A DNA stretch of 64,000 nucleotides from Rhizobium sp. R634 (GCF_002211305.1 NZ_LOKW01000001.1:682001-746000); one strand, 5' to 3'; shown: positions 18,791 to 28,966, counted from the first letter of the stretch. The notes: a model not told the origin generated them from the letters alone. Made by a program: numbers and translations.

Positions 18791-20935
18791 TCAATACGCC
18801 AACCGCTTGAGATCCTGTTGAACCGCATTTTTTCCGCCGCGCCTTTTCTGAATGTCCGATCGGAAATCCAGTTGTTTGCGGAACTCGTCGGTTACGTCAC
18901 GCGCCTCGTTCACGTCGCGGACGATTCGTGGCTTGATGAAAATCAGCAGCTCTGTTTTCTTGATGGAATCCGTCTTATTCTTGAACGCATTGCCGAGTAT
19001 CGGAATGTCGCCGAGAAGCGGCACTTGGCTGCGGGTCACGCTATTTTTCTGCTGGATAAGGCCACCGAGAGCCAGGCTCTCATTGTCGTTTACGACGACG
19101 CGTGTCGAAACCTTACGCTGTTGAATTGTGGGCGAGTCGATGCCTGACGAAGTCGTCTTGACGACATCGCTGACCTCCTGCTGGATGTCGAGCATCACCC
19201 GCCCGGAACTGTTCACCCGCGGGATGACTGACAGGATGATGCCAGTGTCCTTCAGCTCGATGGAATTGATGACCGGCGAGTCTCCGTTCACGCTGGCGGC
19301 TTGCTGCGTCACGATCGGAACCTGGTCGCCGACTTGCAATGTCGCCTTTTGATTGTTCAACGCCATCAGCGTCGGCGCTGAGACAACATTCACATCCGTG
19401 ATGCTGGAAAGCGCATTCAACGTGACGCGGATATCGTTGGTCGCATAGCTCCAGCCGAAACCGGGAAACGCCATGCCGGTACCGCCGCTGGCGAGATCCG
19501 AGAATGAAACGCCGAAATTGCCGTTCTCGAAAAACCAGCGAAGGCCGAATTTCAGTTCATTATTCAATGTAACTTCAGCGATCACAGCTTCGAGCAGAAC
19601 CTGCGTCGGGACAACATCCAGCTGGCGCAGAAGTTGCTGGATATGCTCATATTCGCGCGCCGTCGTCGAAATCAGCAGCGCGTTGTTTTCAACATCTGCA
19701 ACGATCGATGTTTTGACCTTGGCAGGCTCCGCACTATAACCCGCGAGCTCGGCCGTCGGCTCTGTTTGACGAGCCTCGGGCGTCTGTGACTGATCGTTGT
19801 TGGTCGAAAGATTCGCTTGTTCAAGATTGGGAGCGACTGCGTTGTTGGGCAACTGACCACCCGCGTCGGAGGACGACTGTCCGTTGACAACGGCCTGCAA
19901 GACCTTGGCCAGTTCTTTTGCTGGCCGGTTCTGAATGTCGTAAACGAAGAGCTGCTCTTCATTCGTGCTTGCAAGCCGATCAAGCTTCTGGATCCAACCC
20001 GCAGCGCGCTGTAAATAGGCCGGGCGCGAAGTGATCACCAGCACCGAATTCAGGCGCTCGTTCGGAATGAAGCGGATGATCTTGCCGCCGCCGCTGTCGT
20101 TTGCGAAAATCGTATCGAGTTCCTTGGCGACGGCAGATGGCTGTGAGGCCTTCAACGGATGGAGAGCTACGGACATACCTTCCATCCAATCGACGTCGAA
20201 AACGCCGATCGCTTCCCTCATGGCGGAAAGGTCACTATTGGTCCCGGCAAGCATGAGCAGATTGCGTGTGACATCCACTCGGAGGATCGAGCCCTGCCTG
20301 CTGATCGGCTCGAGGATTCCCTTCATCTCCTCAGCCGAGACATATTTCAGCTCGACCACCTGAACCTTGATACCCGGGCCTTTTGGGGACACCGACGGCA
20401 CGCTAACCTGCGGCGTCGAGGAGAATGCCTCGGATGAAGGAACGACTTGGTAGCTGTCATTGCGCTTCACGACGACCGCACCGTTGACCGATAACGCCGC
20501 CTCGAAAATATCGAGAAGGGCCTCGCGTGAAACCGGACTCGTCGTCTGCAAGGTGACGGTGCCGGAGACGCGCGGATCGACGACATAATTCAGGCCGAGT
20601 GTATCTCCCAGCACGCTCTTTGCAGCAGCGGCAATGGAAGCTCCGACGAGATTGAGACTGTAGCCATCCCCGCCCTTGGACAGTTGGCCAACGGACACCG
20701 GCGGAGCACCATAAGAGACGAACTGTCCGCTTCCCGGATGCATGGCACCACTGAAGGTCTGATCCGGTTGCGACCCGCCAATTGCACGGGAAGAAAAACG
20801 AGTGGTCGGGAGAGGTTTTCCGGTGGAATCAAGCTCGTTTAACTTTACCGCCAGTACGTCTTCGACAGAAGCCGTGGAGCTACAGGCGGCAAGCAACAGC
20901 AAGCCGAGCATACAAACAGGCACCACAGATTTCAT
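18791..20935 (-). CDS. gspD: Type II secretion outer-membrane secretin GspD
   Basis: This 714-residue protein has a lipoprotein signal with lipobox LLLLAACSS (Cys 18), suggesting the secretin pilots itself without GspS. An N0 domain (NLVGASIAAAAKSVLG region) and N1-N3 domains follow, with a Gln/Asn-rich insert around residues 355-395. The C-terminal secretin domain contains VPIVTQQAA and VPLLGDIPILGNAFK. It forms the outer-membrane pore. It is first in the gspD-O-G operon; its upstream region faces the mini-toxin operon on the same strand. Confidence 0.93.
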   Translation of the reverse strand: MKSVVPVCMLGLLLLAACSSTASVEDVLAVKLNELDSTGKPLPTTRFSSRAIGGSQPDQTFSGAMHPGSGQFVSYGAPPVSVGQLSKGGDGYSLNLVGASIAAAAKSVLGDTLGLNYVVDPRVSGTVTLQTTSPVSREALLDIFEAALSVNGAVVVKRNDSYQVVPSSEAFSSTPQVSVPSVSPKGPGIKVQVVELKYVSAEEMKGILEPISRQGSILRVDVTRNLLMLAGTNSDLSAMREAIGVFDVDWMEGMSVALHPLKASQPSAVAKELDTIFANDSGGGKIIRFIPNERLNSVLVITSRPAYLQRAAGWIQKLDRLASTNEEQLFVYDIQNRPAKELAKVLQAVVNGQSSSDAGGQLPNNAVAPNLEQANLSTNNDQSQTPEARQTEPTAELAGYSAEPAKVKTSIVADVENNALLISTTAREYEHIQQLLRQLDVVPTQVLLEAVIAEVTLNNELKFGLRWFFENGNFGVSFSDLASGGTGMAFPGFGWSYATNDIRVTLNALSSITDVNVVSAPTLMALNNQKATLQVGDQVPIVTQQAASVNGDSPVINSIELKDTGIILSVIPRVNSSGRVMLDIQQEVSDVVKTTSSGIDSPTIQQRKVSTRVVVNDNESLALGGLIQQKNSVTRSQVPLLGDIPILGNAFKNKTDSIKKTELLIFIKPRIVRDVNEARDVTDEFRKQLDFRSDIQKRRGGKNAVQQDLKRLAY

Positions 20936-21392
20936 GAAAAGGACTCACGCGCTTCTAATGAAACGACAATAAGCTCGAGACGATCGGCCTGCATCCGACA
21001 ATGCAAAAAACCGTACCAATTTCCACAATTTTTAGTCGATATTTCCGCTAATATACAAGATAATTTGACGCCGGGAGAATTTGCGGAAATACCAGAGGAC
21101 AACGCCATCTTTCCTGCCGTATCGCGCGGCGTTCTCGCCGCGTTTGTGAAAATTCAATATTATCGAATATAAAACTGTGCTCTCCTGGGTAATCTACCCT
21201 AATCTGACGGAAATCCTTGCCTTCGCTGGTCCAACGTTTAGGGGCGGTTCAAAAACGCCGGGGCTCTAGTTGCCGCTGGATGAAAGTTCGGTGGCACGTC
21301 AGTAGCCATCCCCAGCATCTGTGGATTCACAGTTCGGCAACTAGCAGACGATGATGAAATTTGACACCACTAAACGTAATAAGCTGGAAATA
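20936..21392. other. Intergenic region upstream of gspD
   Basis: This 457-base AT-rich gap separates the candidate immunity gene at 21393 from gspD, both on the minus strand. It should contain the gspD promoter, but no convincing -35/-10 pair was found. A perfect 7-bp hairpin with a 4-base loop is at 21125-21142 (CGCGGCG, TTCT, CGCCGCG); it has no T run in the direction of transcription, so a terminator role is weak. No coding sequence was seen. Confidence 0.5.
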
Positions 21393-21686
21393 CTAAAGGA
21401 CATTGATAGTAGCCGACAACTTCAACCCTTCATACATTTCAAAAGAAACGCCGCTTTGCAACCGCTGAAGCGGAGCGTCCTGGGCTAAAAAATGTGCCGT
21501 TCCGCGGCAATTTTTTGGTGAACTTGCATCAAGTTCCTCAAATTCCAGAACGACACTCCAGGCATCATCCGGCCAAGTTCTGATATCCTCAGGGAATTTT
21601 GCCGGTGCAACATATCGCCCCGGTGCCTGAACCCGAGGTATCTTCCAATCGGCCCAACAAATTTCCACGTTGACAATTTTGTCCAT
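21393..21686 (-). CDS. Candidate immunity protein of the mini RHS toxin
   Basis: This 97-residue protein starts 13 bases after the mini-toxin stop. It has no signal peptide or membrane segment. It starts MDKIVNVEICWADWKIP and is acidic in the middle (ILEF-like strand then EELDASS). No family is recognised. Small size, position right after a toxin-like tip and AT-rich composition make immunity the best guess. It is the last gene of the presumed RHS2 operon. Confidence 0.55.
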   Translation of the reverse strand: MDKIVNVEICWADWKIPRVQAPGRYVAPAKFPEDIRTWPDDAWSVVLEFEELDASSPKNCRGTAHFLAQDAPLQRLQSGVSFEMYEGLKLSATINVL

Positions 21687-21699
21687 ACCAACTCGTTGC

Positions 21700-22494
21700 T
21701 CACCAATGTATGTTCACGCCATCAAGTTGATCTATATCTGCGTAACGCGCCGGACCAATACCGTCTAAGCGCTCAACACGGAAAAATTTATCGGCTTGCG
21801 CGGTTGGCAGTTCAGCACGCACTATCGTCGAGTTGCCAGGTCCATTCATAGTATCACCCCACTTTACGGCATCGTTGGCACTTTCAGCAAACCACTTTCC
21901 TTCCAGCGAATTTTTTCCTGCAGAAAATTTTCCGGTCGCTTGAATGCCACTTAGTTCTTCTTTGCTCACAGCTCGGTATAACGTAGTTGTACCTTTGCTT
22001 AACGTCGTTTCCGACGTCGCAAGCGGTGCCGTTCCTCCTAAGATGGTTGCTCCTGCTCCTAATGCGTTACGTGCTTCGGGACCTAGACCAAATTTCTGCG
22101 AAGAAACCCCGATTCTGGATGAATATTCGTCGCTGTATCTCTGAAACGTTTTGTCGCTTCCAAAGACCTCCCTGCGAACCCACGACAGAAAATCACTTCC
22201 GTTTTTAATGCTGTCAGCTTGTTTTTGATATTTTTCTGCTTGTCCCTTGTTGTAAGAATCCCAATCAGACTGGCTTTTACAACTCCAGCAGTGTCCATTT
22301 GCGTCACTCTTATTAACAGGGTCATTTTCGGAATATGCATACCGATTTGTCCCCACGCCTTTGATCGTCGGGTCCATTGTATCGGGCGAGACAAACCGAG
22401 CATTAGCGGCCGGCCCGAATGAGACGGTGACCATACTACAAACCAGAAGCAGACTTAGAATGCGGCCTAGAATAGGCTTTAGAAAAAATCTCAT
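21700..22494 (-). CDS. Mini RHS protein: signal peptide, RHS tail and toxin-like tip
   Basis: This 264-residue protein has its own Sec signal (residues 1-32, ending PAANA). The mature part begins [10 protein letters not shown] and [17 protein letters not shown] (33-68), which is the end of the RHS core as seen in RHS1 and RHS3. The repeat barrel is absent. The tip (69-264) starts with a Cys pair (CWSC) and ends in a domain with [27 protein letters not shown] and WG. The order YRA, then WFAES, then an acidic tail suggests an ADP-ribosyltransferase-like fold, but this is tentative. It lies 27 bases after the transglutaminase-like gene. Confidence 0.7.
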   Translation of the reverse strand: MRFFLKPILGRILSLLLVCSMVTVSFGPAANARFVSPDTMDPTIKGVGTNRYAYSENDPVNKSDANGHCWSCKSQSDWDSYNKGQAEKYQKQADSIKNGSDFLSWVRREVFGSDKTFQRYSDEYSSRIGVSSQKFGLGPEARNALGAGATILGGTAPLATSETTLSKGTTTLYRAVSKEELSGIQATGKFSAGKNSLEGKWFAESANDAVKWGDTMNGPGNSTIVRAELPTAQADKFFRVERLDGIGPARYADIDQLDGVNIHW

Positions 22495-22521
22495 GAATAA
22501 GCCCCCGCTTAAATCTATTCT

Positions 22522-23466
22522 TTATTGAATCTGCCCGTCTTCCGGCCGCCAGCCGAGTTCCTCGGCTTTGGTAAAGGCCTCCCCATTCAGCCGATACCAT
22601 TCGTCTGCCTTGATCTTGAGGTTCGGCGGAATATCCTCCATCCGGGTGTATTTGCCCGCCAGTTCGCGCTGCAGCAGTCCCCCATAGGCATTGCCGAGCT
22701 TGGCAAGCAGATAGGCGAATTTTGGGTAATGCCTGAGCAGCACATTGGAGATCGCAACGGCACCTTCGAAATCGCCCTCCCCCAGCTTGTGCTCTACCAA
22801 GGAGGAAGCGATCAGCGCTACGGCCTCGTCATGCGATAGAGATTGGAGATAAACGCCATTCGTTACGGCTTCGTCCGACATCGGCAGTTTCTGCCGATAC
22901 CAGACATCACGGGTAAAGCCGCCGCCACTGGTCGCTTCGAGATTCCAAATCTTGCCATCGTCGTCGGTGTATTTGATGAACACATGCAGAGGCGCTTGCG
23001 CCAACGTCATATTCAGGCCGAGCCGTTTGCCAATAAACAGCATCAGCATCGGCATCGTTATGCAGTTGCCGCGCCGGGTTTTGAGATAGTTTGATAACCT
23101 GCGGTTTGTCGGGTTTATGCCGAGTGGGTCGGTCTGATCATAGCTGAAAGCAGATCCTCCGTTCCACTCTCCAGGCTCGTAGAGATAGCGGCGCAAGGCT
23201 ATGAGTGTCTCCGAGCTGCTGGCGTTTTCGGGCAACATGGCCTTCACGTCGGCGGCCATGCGATCGATTTCGGCAATGCCTGCCTCGATGCTGACGGAGG
23301 CATCGATCATATGATCGACGGAGAACTTCACATCTGCGAGGTCGCGTTCGGGAGTGAACAATGCCTCGACAGCTGCAGTAGGCGGATCGAGCGGGTTCGC
23401 CCGCGCTGCTAGTCCGCATATACTCAGCGTAGCGACTGCAATAAAGGCGATACCAAGCCTTTTCAT
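22522..23466 (-). CDS. Secreted transglutaminase-like cysteine protein
   Basis: This 314-residue protein has a Sec signal (residues 1-23, ending AARA). The central domain resembles the transglutaminase-like SirB1 group, with a possible Cys-His-Asn/Glu triad: C135 in RRGNCITMP, H161 in PLHVFIKY and N175-E177 in WNLEAT. The C-terminal half has helical TPR-like sequence (VEHKLGEGDFEGAVAIS, LAKLGNAYGG). Its ATG overlaps the RHS2 stop by 4 bp, and the mini toxin follows. It could cut, crosslink or rejoin the split RHS proteins in the periplasm. That role is inferred from position only. Confidence 0.7.
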   Translation of the reverse strand: MKRLGIAFIAVATLSICGLAARANPLDPPTAAVEALFTPERDLADVKFSVDHMIDASVSIEAGIAEIDRMAADVKAMLPENASSSETLIALRRYLYEPGEWNGGSAFSYDQTDPLGINPTNRRLSNYLKTRRGNCITMPMLMLFIGKRLGLNMTLAQAPLHVFIKYTDDDGKIWNLEATSGGGFTRDVWYRQKLPMSDEAVTNGVYLQSLSHDEAVALIASSLVEHKLGEGDFEGAVAISNVLLRHYPKFAYLLAKLGNAYGGLLQRELAGKYTRMEDIPPNLKIKADEWYRLNGEAFTKAEELGWRPEDGQIQ

Positions 23467-26400
23467 GGTACCGATCCTTCCGCCGAGCTGTCGTTGTCCC
23501 TCGGAATAAACCGCCCGAAGGCCGGATCGTAGTACCTTGCATTGAGATACATCAGCCCGGTCTCGGGATCGAAGCGTTCGCCGATATAGCTCTTCTTCGT
23601 CTGGAAGCTGGTGTTGGTGGCTTCGCCATAGGCGGCATAGCCGGTCTGCTCAACGCGGTAGCCACTTTCGTTCGTCACCTGCCGCACCGAGGCCAGATGA
23701 TCGCGGTGCAGGAAGGACTTGTCCTGTGTGGTGCTGCCATCGGTGACGACGATCCTGGCGTCGGGATGCGGATAGAGCGTGTAGATATCCGTGCCCGGCG
23801 TCGTCCGGTCGATCTCGACATTGGCGTCGGGATAGAGAATGGTGCCGAAGGCCCAGCTCTTCTTCACCCGCGCTCCGTCCGGACCGTAAGACAGCGTCAC
23901 CGCGGCGCCGTTCTGCGTCACCGTCGACAATCGGTTGGCGCCGTCCCAGGTCAGCGTCCGGGTCCCGTCCGAGACCATGTTGCCGTTGGCGTCGTAGCTG
24001 ATCGTCTTGGCCCCGATCTGCGTTGCCGCATGCGGACGGATCGCCGCCGGGTTCGGATAGGTATAGGCGCCGATCCTCGTGCGCGACAGCAGGTTGCCGT
24101 TCGGCGAATAGCTGAAGGTCTCGTCGAGCGTGTTGTCGCCGCCATTGTCGGCGCCGGTCAGACGGGAGAGATCGTCATAGCTGTAGGTCCAGTTGTCGTT
24201 GGCCGTCAGCCCGGTGATCGTCTTGATCCGCCCGAGCCGGTCGCGGCTGTACTGATTGTCCATCAGCACCGTCGTGCCCTTCGCCGTCGTCACCCGGTCC
24301 AGCCAGCGCCGCGTCGGCGAATAGCTGAAGCTCGTCGTCACGCCATTGATGTAATTGATCGACGTCGTCTGGCCGTCGGCCTCGTAGCTCGTCGAATCGA
24401 TCAGCCCGGGGATCCTGGAAAGCAGATCGGCATCGTTATAGAGCCAGGGCAAGGTCCGTTTGCCGACGACGACGTTGGCAGGTTGATAACCGATCGCCGT
24501 GGTCTTGCCGGTCGGCCCATGCTCGACCGTGGTCGAATTCGCCACACCGTCGATGACGGCGCGGGTGATGACCTTGTCGCCGGCGCCGTTATAGAAGCGG
24601 CTGTAGGTCACCGTCGCATTGGCATTTTCGGCCTTGGTCAGCATGCCGACATTGTGCGACTCGCCGGTGGCGGCGGGCTCGTCATAGGTATTTTGGGCGA
24701 GCAGCGTCGGCACCGTCGCACCCGGTTCGGTCACCTCCTTGCGGGTCACCCGGCCCATCTGGTCGTAGGCCATCGCCGTCACCGCGCCGCGGGCATCCGT
24801 CTGGCGGATCAGCCGGCTGGCATCGTCATACTCATAGGACCAGTTGCCCAGATCCGGATCGCTTGCCGTCAACCGGTTGCCGAGCAGGTCGTAGCTGTAG
24901 GTCCATTGCGCGCCTTGCCAATCGTCCATTACATAGGTCAAGCGACGTAGCGGATCATAACCTCGGAACTCATTCTTATAACTAGCACCGGCCACCATTG
25001 GCTGGACGTTGAGTATATCTCCGTCTGTTGTGTAATAAGTGCGTGACTGAAGCGATTGTTCATCCGTAACGAGAACATACTCCCGCGCAACATTGATCGT
25101 ATAACCGATCTTTGCCAAGTAGGCATAATACTGATAGGTTCTCTGCGAGTTGTCGGGGTTGACCTGCTTGACGACCCGATCCTGCCAATCATAGCTTCTG
25201 ATTGCCCACTGCGCGGTCTCATCTGAGAAGCGCGGGAAAGCGGTAGCATAGGCATTGCCCCGTCGATCGTAGCTTGTGTCGGTGATCCGGGTCGGACCGG
25301 TGGCAGAGGCACCGGGCGTCTCCACCCGCCAGGGCCGGCCGAGACCGTCATAATAGGTGCGGCTGAACACCTCGCCCGTGCCGTTGGTCCGCGGCGAAGT
25401 GGTCACCACCGCCTGCAGCGTCGGGCTGCCCTCGTTCTCGTAGCGGGTGTTGATATAATTGCCCGATCCGGCATTCGCATAACCATAGGGCCGGCAATAG
25501 GCGTCATAGGTATAGGTCTCGACGATGCCGTTCCAGTCGGTCTTCGTGGCCGGCAGGCCGCAGACCAGATCGTAGGTCGTCGAGCTGATGAAGCGGCTGT
25601 CTCCGACCAAGGTGCCATTGGCAAAATAACGGGGGCTGCGTTCCGCCACCGGATAGAGATGATAGCTGGGGTCGTAGTCCCATTCGGTGCGGTTGCCGAG
25701 CGCATCGGTCTCGGAGATCCGGTTGCCATAGGCGTCGTAGCCATAGCTGGTCGCCGACACTCTCGGCGTGCTGCCGACGCTCATATAGGCAAGCTTCTGC
25801 GTCAGATTACCCTTGACCGGCGGTGTCGCCATCGCCGTGGCGCCGTCATAGAGATACTCCTCCTTGCTGCCGACGGGTGAGGCCGCATCCAGGCCGAAGC
25901 GCACCGTCTTCGAGGTCGGCAGCGAGACGATATAGGCGGACGTGTTCGGCGCGAAGGTGAACGTCGTCTTACGCTCATCGCCGGTGGCATCCGTTCGTCC
26001 ATAATCCCAGATATCCGTCACATTGCCATAAGCGTCGAAACTGTGCTCTGTTCGAAGGTTCACGGTCAACTTTTCAGTTAACCCCGGCTTTTCCGGCGCT
26101 GTTAAGGCTGTCGTCGTCGCGGTGTTTCTGACCCAATAAGGCTTTGATGTCGCGTTGACGACGTAGCTTTCGGTGACCTTCTTGGAGTTCCCACTAATAG
26201 GATCAGTTGCCAGCATCTCGTCCAGCAGGCCATAGCTCGCAACATCCGGCCGATAATATATGGTGACCTTGGGAGGAGCCGCCTCCCCGGAAGCTTGAGG
26301 CAGGGTCTTGACCACCGAGCGGAATGTATAGAATCTGCGAAGACTGAAATTATAAATAGCACCCGAGAATGCGTAGTCAGTATTGCTTACATTTCCCTTT

Positions 26401-28928
26401 CCGTCATTGACGCTTATTCTGCTGACCGTGTGCAGCAGTGGCATATAGCCGCCGGGCAGCGCCGATGATGGCTTATATTCGACCGAAACCGAAGCTCCGG
26501 CCTCAAGAATCATGCTGCGGAGAAGGTTCGGGTTGCCAGCTCCGGGATTCGAGAGAAGCAGGCCGGTGCGGGAGTTCATGAAGTCCGGCAAGCCGTCTCC
26601 ATTGAAATCGCCAGAGACATTGGAAGCAACGGCTGAAAACGGAGATTGAACCAACCGAGTGCCTGTCGCCTCAAACCAGACTCCGTAGGCATTGGTTGTC
26701 TTATAGGGGCTGCTCTGGGTCGCGCCCACCGAAATCAGAATGTCGGTCATACCGTCATTGTCAAAATCGCGCAGCAATGGCGGACCTGAAAAAGACGCAT
26801 TCTGTATAAACGGTTCGTAATCGCGTCCCGTCCATAGCCAGATCGATAGACCGCTGTACTTCCCATTCGAGAAGGATGTGTTCTGCACAAGGTCTGTGAG
26901 CCCATCACCGTTGACGTCGGCGAGAGCACAAACCCTGTCGCGGCAGTCGATCGAGGCGATCCGATATGTGTTCCAGATACCGCCGCCATAGGTCCAGACG
27001 GCTGTGGCTGTGGTCGTGGGTCTTGCTCCGCCGACGACGAGGCCCTGACGGCCGTTTCCGAGGAGATCGGCGGCTCCCACCACATACCCTTTGTTGTTGG
27101 CAAAGTCTGATGCAGGGATGCGAAAAAGCTGATCGACGCCATCTCCATCGGGATCAGCTACAATCGATTGGCTCTGAGAAAACGGATCGGTGGACGCATT
27201 GGAAGCGGAAGGGAGTGACGCGCACATCGCTACGTAGTCCGGAAAGTTCGGGGATCCGCAGCGTCCGTCAGATATAGATTGGTCCCAGGCCGTTCCAACC
27301 ACGCCGATCAGCGCCTGATAGCCTGATCCATTTTGGGTGATCGAACTATAAGGTATGTCTTTCACACTTGCGAAATATCTGCCCGGATAAGCAAGGAGAT
27401 GAACGGCATCGCCAGAAATTGGCCGAGAGACACTTCGTGGATAGACCGCACGCCCGTCCGTGCCGAAGGAATTTACCGTCATTCCCCAGGAACTATTTGC
27501 TTTCGTCGTACGGCTTACAAGTAGCTCATCCCTGGCGTCGAGATTCGTATCTGCTGTGCTGTACACCTCGGCATCCCCAGAGGATAAAGCCGGCGCAGAA
27601 AACAAGCCTGGCGCGCTCGAGTAGCTATAGCTCAGATCATCATAGGCCATCTTGCGGATAGGCTTATGAGTTGGCCCCGAAACCGTGCCATCGGAAGCGA
27701 TGACGGCGTCGCTGCCGTAACGCTCGACCTGGGTCAGCCGAGACTTGTTAGAGAATGGCGCCTGATCGTATGCAAGGCCATAGGCTGCCTGCAACCGGCC
27801 ATTGACCTCGACGGCAATCGTCTTGATCCGGTTTTTGGTATAGGAGAACCGATAACCATTAGCCATGATGATCTGGTCAGGCCGAGCTTCGTAACGGAAC
27901 CTGACAGTGGCATTGCCGTATGAAAGCGTGCCGGGGTAGCAGACAAACAGGTCGGGGCACGTGTAAGCATATGCGACAGTGTTGCCGTTCGTGTCACTGA
28001 CGGAGGCCAGCAACCAGCGAGAACGATAAACATCAAGCAGCGGGCCGGGATCTGGGTTTAAGTTTGCCACCGCGGCCAACGACTTGAATGTCAGCCTTGT
28101 TCCATCGGGATTTGTGATGACCCATTCGCTGGCGGAAGAACTGAAAGCGATGCGGCGATTACTTTCAACCTCAGTGGCATGCGTGCCGCCGGTCGAGCAC
28201 GAGGGGGAGACAGTATTCGTTCCGCAGGGGACGAGTTCCTCGCCGTTTAGCAGGTAAACATCACTCGAGTTGAATGCCGGCAGGCCATATCCAGTGCTGG
28301 CACGTTCAATCACGTCGAAGCCTTTGAGCCCCCAGCCGTAACCCAGCCAGCCCTGATAGAGCCCGCCGAGCTTCGTCTTGCGCGATGAGACATACTGAAG
28401 CTCGATGTCCGGCTGTATGCCATGAAAGGCCGGGATTTCGATGCCGATTTCCTCGTTGAAGGTGCCGGAGCCGGAAACCTCCGGTATCGGCGTCGTTGAA
28501 CTTGTCGACGTGCCGACAGGTGGCGCATCCGGATCGACCGCTGCCGCTGCGACCATAGCCGCCGCCGTCGTTGCCAAGGAGGTCGCATTCTTCGCTTTCG
28601 AAGTCTGGTTTTTGGCAGCATCCTCGGAGGCATCATCAGTCGGCGCGGCGCCAGAAACGCTAGTCTTGCCAAGTGCGGTACGGTCGACCGTCTTGTCGGG
28701 TTCGGAAGAAGGTGCTGAGACATCGACGGTGGGATCAGACGCTGCCGGAACATTCTCGGTTGGACTGCCAAGCCCTGAACTTCCGTTACCGAGACCGCCG
28801 ACGCCTGCCTTGCCGGCATCGGCTGCAAAGGCAACTCCGACAAGGCTTTGACTTACCCCTGCAGCAACCAACAAAACAAACGAAAGGGCTGCAGCGGAAG
28901 CTGCAGCATGCAATCCAAGTTTACGCAT
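23463..28928 (-). CDS. Giant SpvB/FG-GAP/YD-repeat RHS protein 2, lacking its toxin tip
   Basis: From the ATG at 28928, which has a GAGGGG ribosome site, the product has 1821 residues. A longer TTG start at 28946 is less likely. It has a Sec signal ending VGVAFAAD, a low-complexity stretch, an SpvB domain ([16 protein letters not shown]), FG-GAP-like repeats ([33 protein letters not shown]), YD repeats and the RHS core to [15 protein letters not shown]. There it departs from its relatives and ends after 13 more residues (PRDNDSSAEGSVP). The [11 protein letters not shown] hinge and tip found in RHS1 and RHS3 are missing. They appear instead in the mini protein two genes downstream. Confidence 0.9.
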   Translation of the reverse strand: MRKLGLHAAASAAALSFVLLVAAGVSQSLVGVAFAADAGKAGVGGLGNGSSGLGSPTENVPAASDPTVDVSAPSSEPDKTVDRTALGKTSVSGAAPTDDASEDAAKNQTSKAKNATSLATTAAAMVAAAAVDPDAPPVGTSTSSTTPIPEVSGSGTFNEEIGIEIPAFHGIQPDIELQYVSSRKTKLGGLYQGWLGYGWGLKGFDVIERASTGYGLPAFNSSDVYLLNGEELVPCGTNTVSPSCSTGGTHATEVESNRRIAFSSSASEWVITNPDGTRLTFKSLAAVANLNPDPGPLLDVYRSRWLLASVSDTNGNTVAYAYTCPDLFVCYPGTLSYGNATVRFRYEARPDQIIMANGYRFSYTKNRIKTIAVEVNGRLQAAYGLAYDQAPFSNKSRLTQVERYGSDAVIASDGTVSGPTHKPIRKMAYDDLSYSYSSAPGLFSAPALSSGDAEVYSTADTNLDARDELLVSRTTKANSSWGMTVNSFGTDGRAVYPRSVSRPISGDAVHLLAYPGRYFASVKDIPYSSITQNGSGYQALIGVVGTAWDQSISDGRCGSPNFPDYVAMCASLPSASNASTDPFSQSQSIVADPDGDGVDQLFRIPASDFANNKGYVVGAADLLGNGRQGLVVGGARPTTTATAVWTYGGGIWNTYRIASIDCRDRVCALADVNGDGLTDLVQNTSFSNGKYSGLSIWLWTGRDYEPFIQNASFSGPPLLRDFDNDGMTDILISVGATQSSPYKTTNAYGVWFEATGTRLVQSPFSAVASNVSGDFNGDGLPDFMNSRTGLLLSNPGAGNPNLLRSMILEAGASVSVEYKPSSALPGGYMPLLHTVSRISVNDGKGNVSNTDYAFSGAIYNFSLRRFYTFRSVVKTLPQASGEAAPPKVTIYYRPDVASYGLLDEMLATDPISGNSKKVTESYVVNATSKPYWVRNTATTTALTAPEKPGLTEKLTVNLRTEHSFDAYGNVTDIWDYGRTDATGDERKTTFTFAPNTSAYIVSLPTSKTVRFGLDAASPVGSKEEYLYDGATAMATPPVKGNLTQKLAYMSVGSTPRVSATSYGYDAYGNRISETDALGNRTEWDYDPSYHLYPVAERSPRYFANGTLVGDSRFISSTTYDLVCGLPATKTDWNGIVETYTYDAYCRPYGYANAGSGNYINTRYENEGSPTLQAVVTTSPRTNGTGEVFSRTYYDGLGRPWRVETPGASATGPTRITDTSYDRRGNAYATAFPRFSDETAQWAIRSYDWQDRVVKQVNPDNSQRTYQYYAYLAKIGYTINVAREYVLVTDEQSLQSRTYYTTDGDILNVQPMVAGASYKNEFRGYDPLRRLTYVMDDWQGAQWTYSYDLLGNRLTASDPDLGNWSYEYDDASRLIRQTDARGAVTAMAYDQMGRVTRKEVTEPGATVPTLLAQNTYDEPAATGESHNVGMLTKAENANATVTYSRFYNGAGDKVITRAVIDGVANSTTVEHGPTGKTTAIGYQPANVVVGKRTLPWLYNDADLLSRIPGLIDSTSYEADGQTTSINYINGVTTSFSYSPTRRWLDRVTTAKGTTVLMDNQYSRDRLGRIKTITGLTANDNWTYSYDDLSRLTGADNGGDNTLDETFSYSPNGNLLSRTRIGAYTYPNPAAIRPHAATQIGAKTISYDANGNMVSDGTRTLTWDGANRLSTVTQNGAAVTLSYGPDGARVKKSWAFGTILYPDANVEIDRTTPGTDIYTLYPHPDARIVVTDGSTTQDKSFLHRDHLASVRQVTNESGYRVEQTGYAAYGEATNTSFQTKKSYIGERFDPETGLMYLNARYYDPAFGRFIPRDNDSSAEGSVP

Positions 28929-28966
28929 GAGTCCCCTCAGAATCAAACGTGATAAAATTTCGGCAT

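Noticed and set aside
21125..21142. Hairpin as terminator after the mini-toxin immunity gene
   Set aside because: No T run in either direction and about 250 bases from the gene end.
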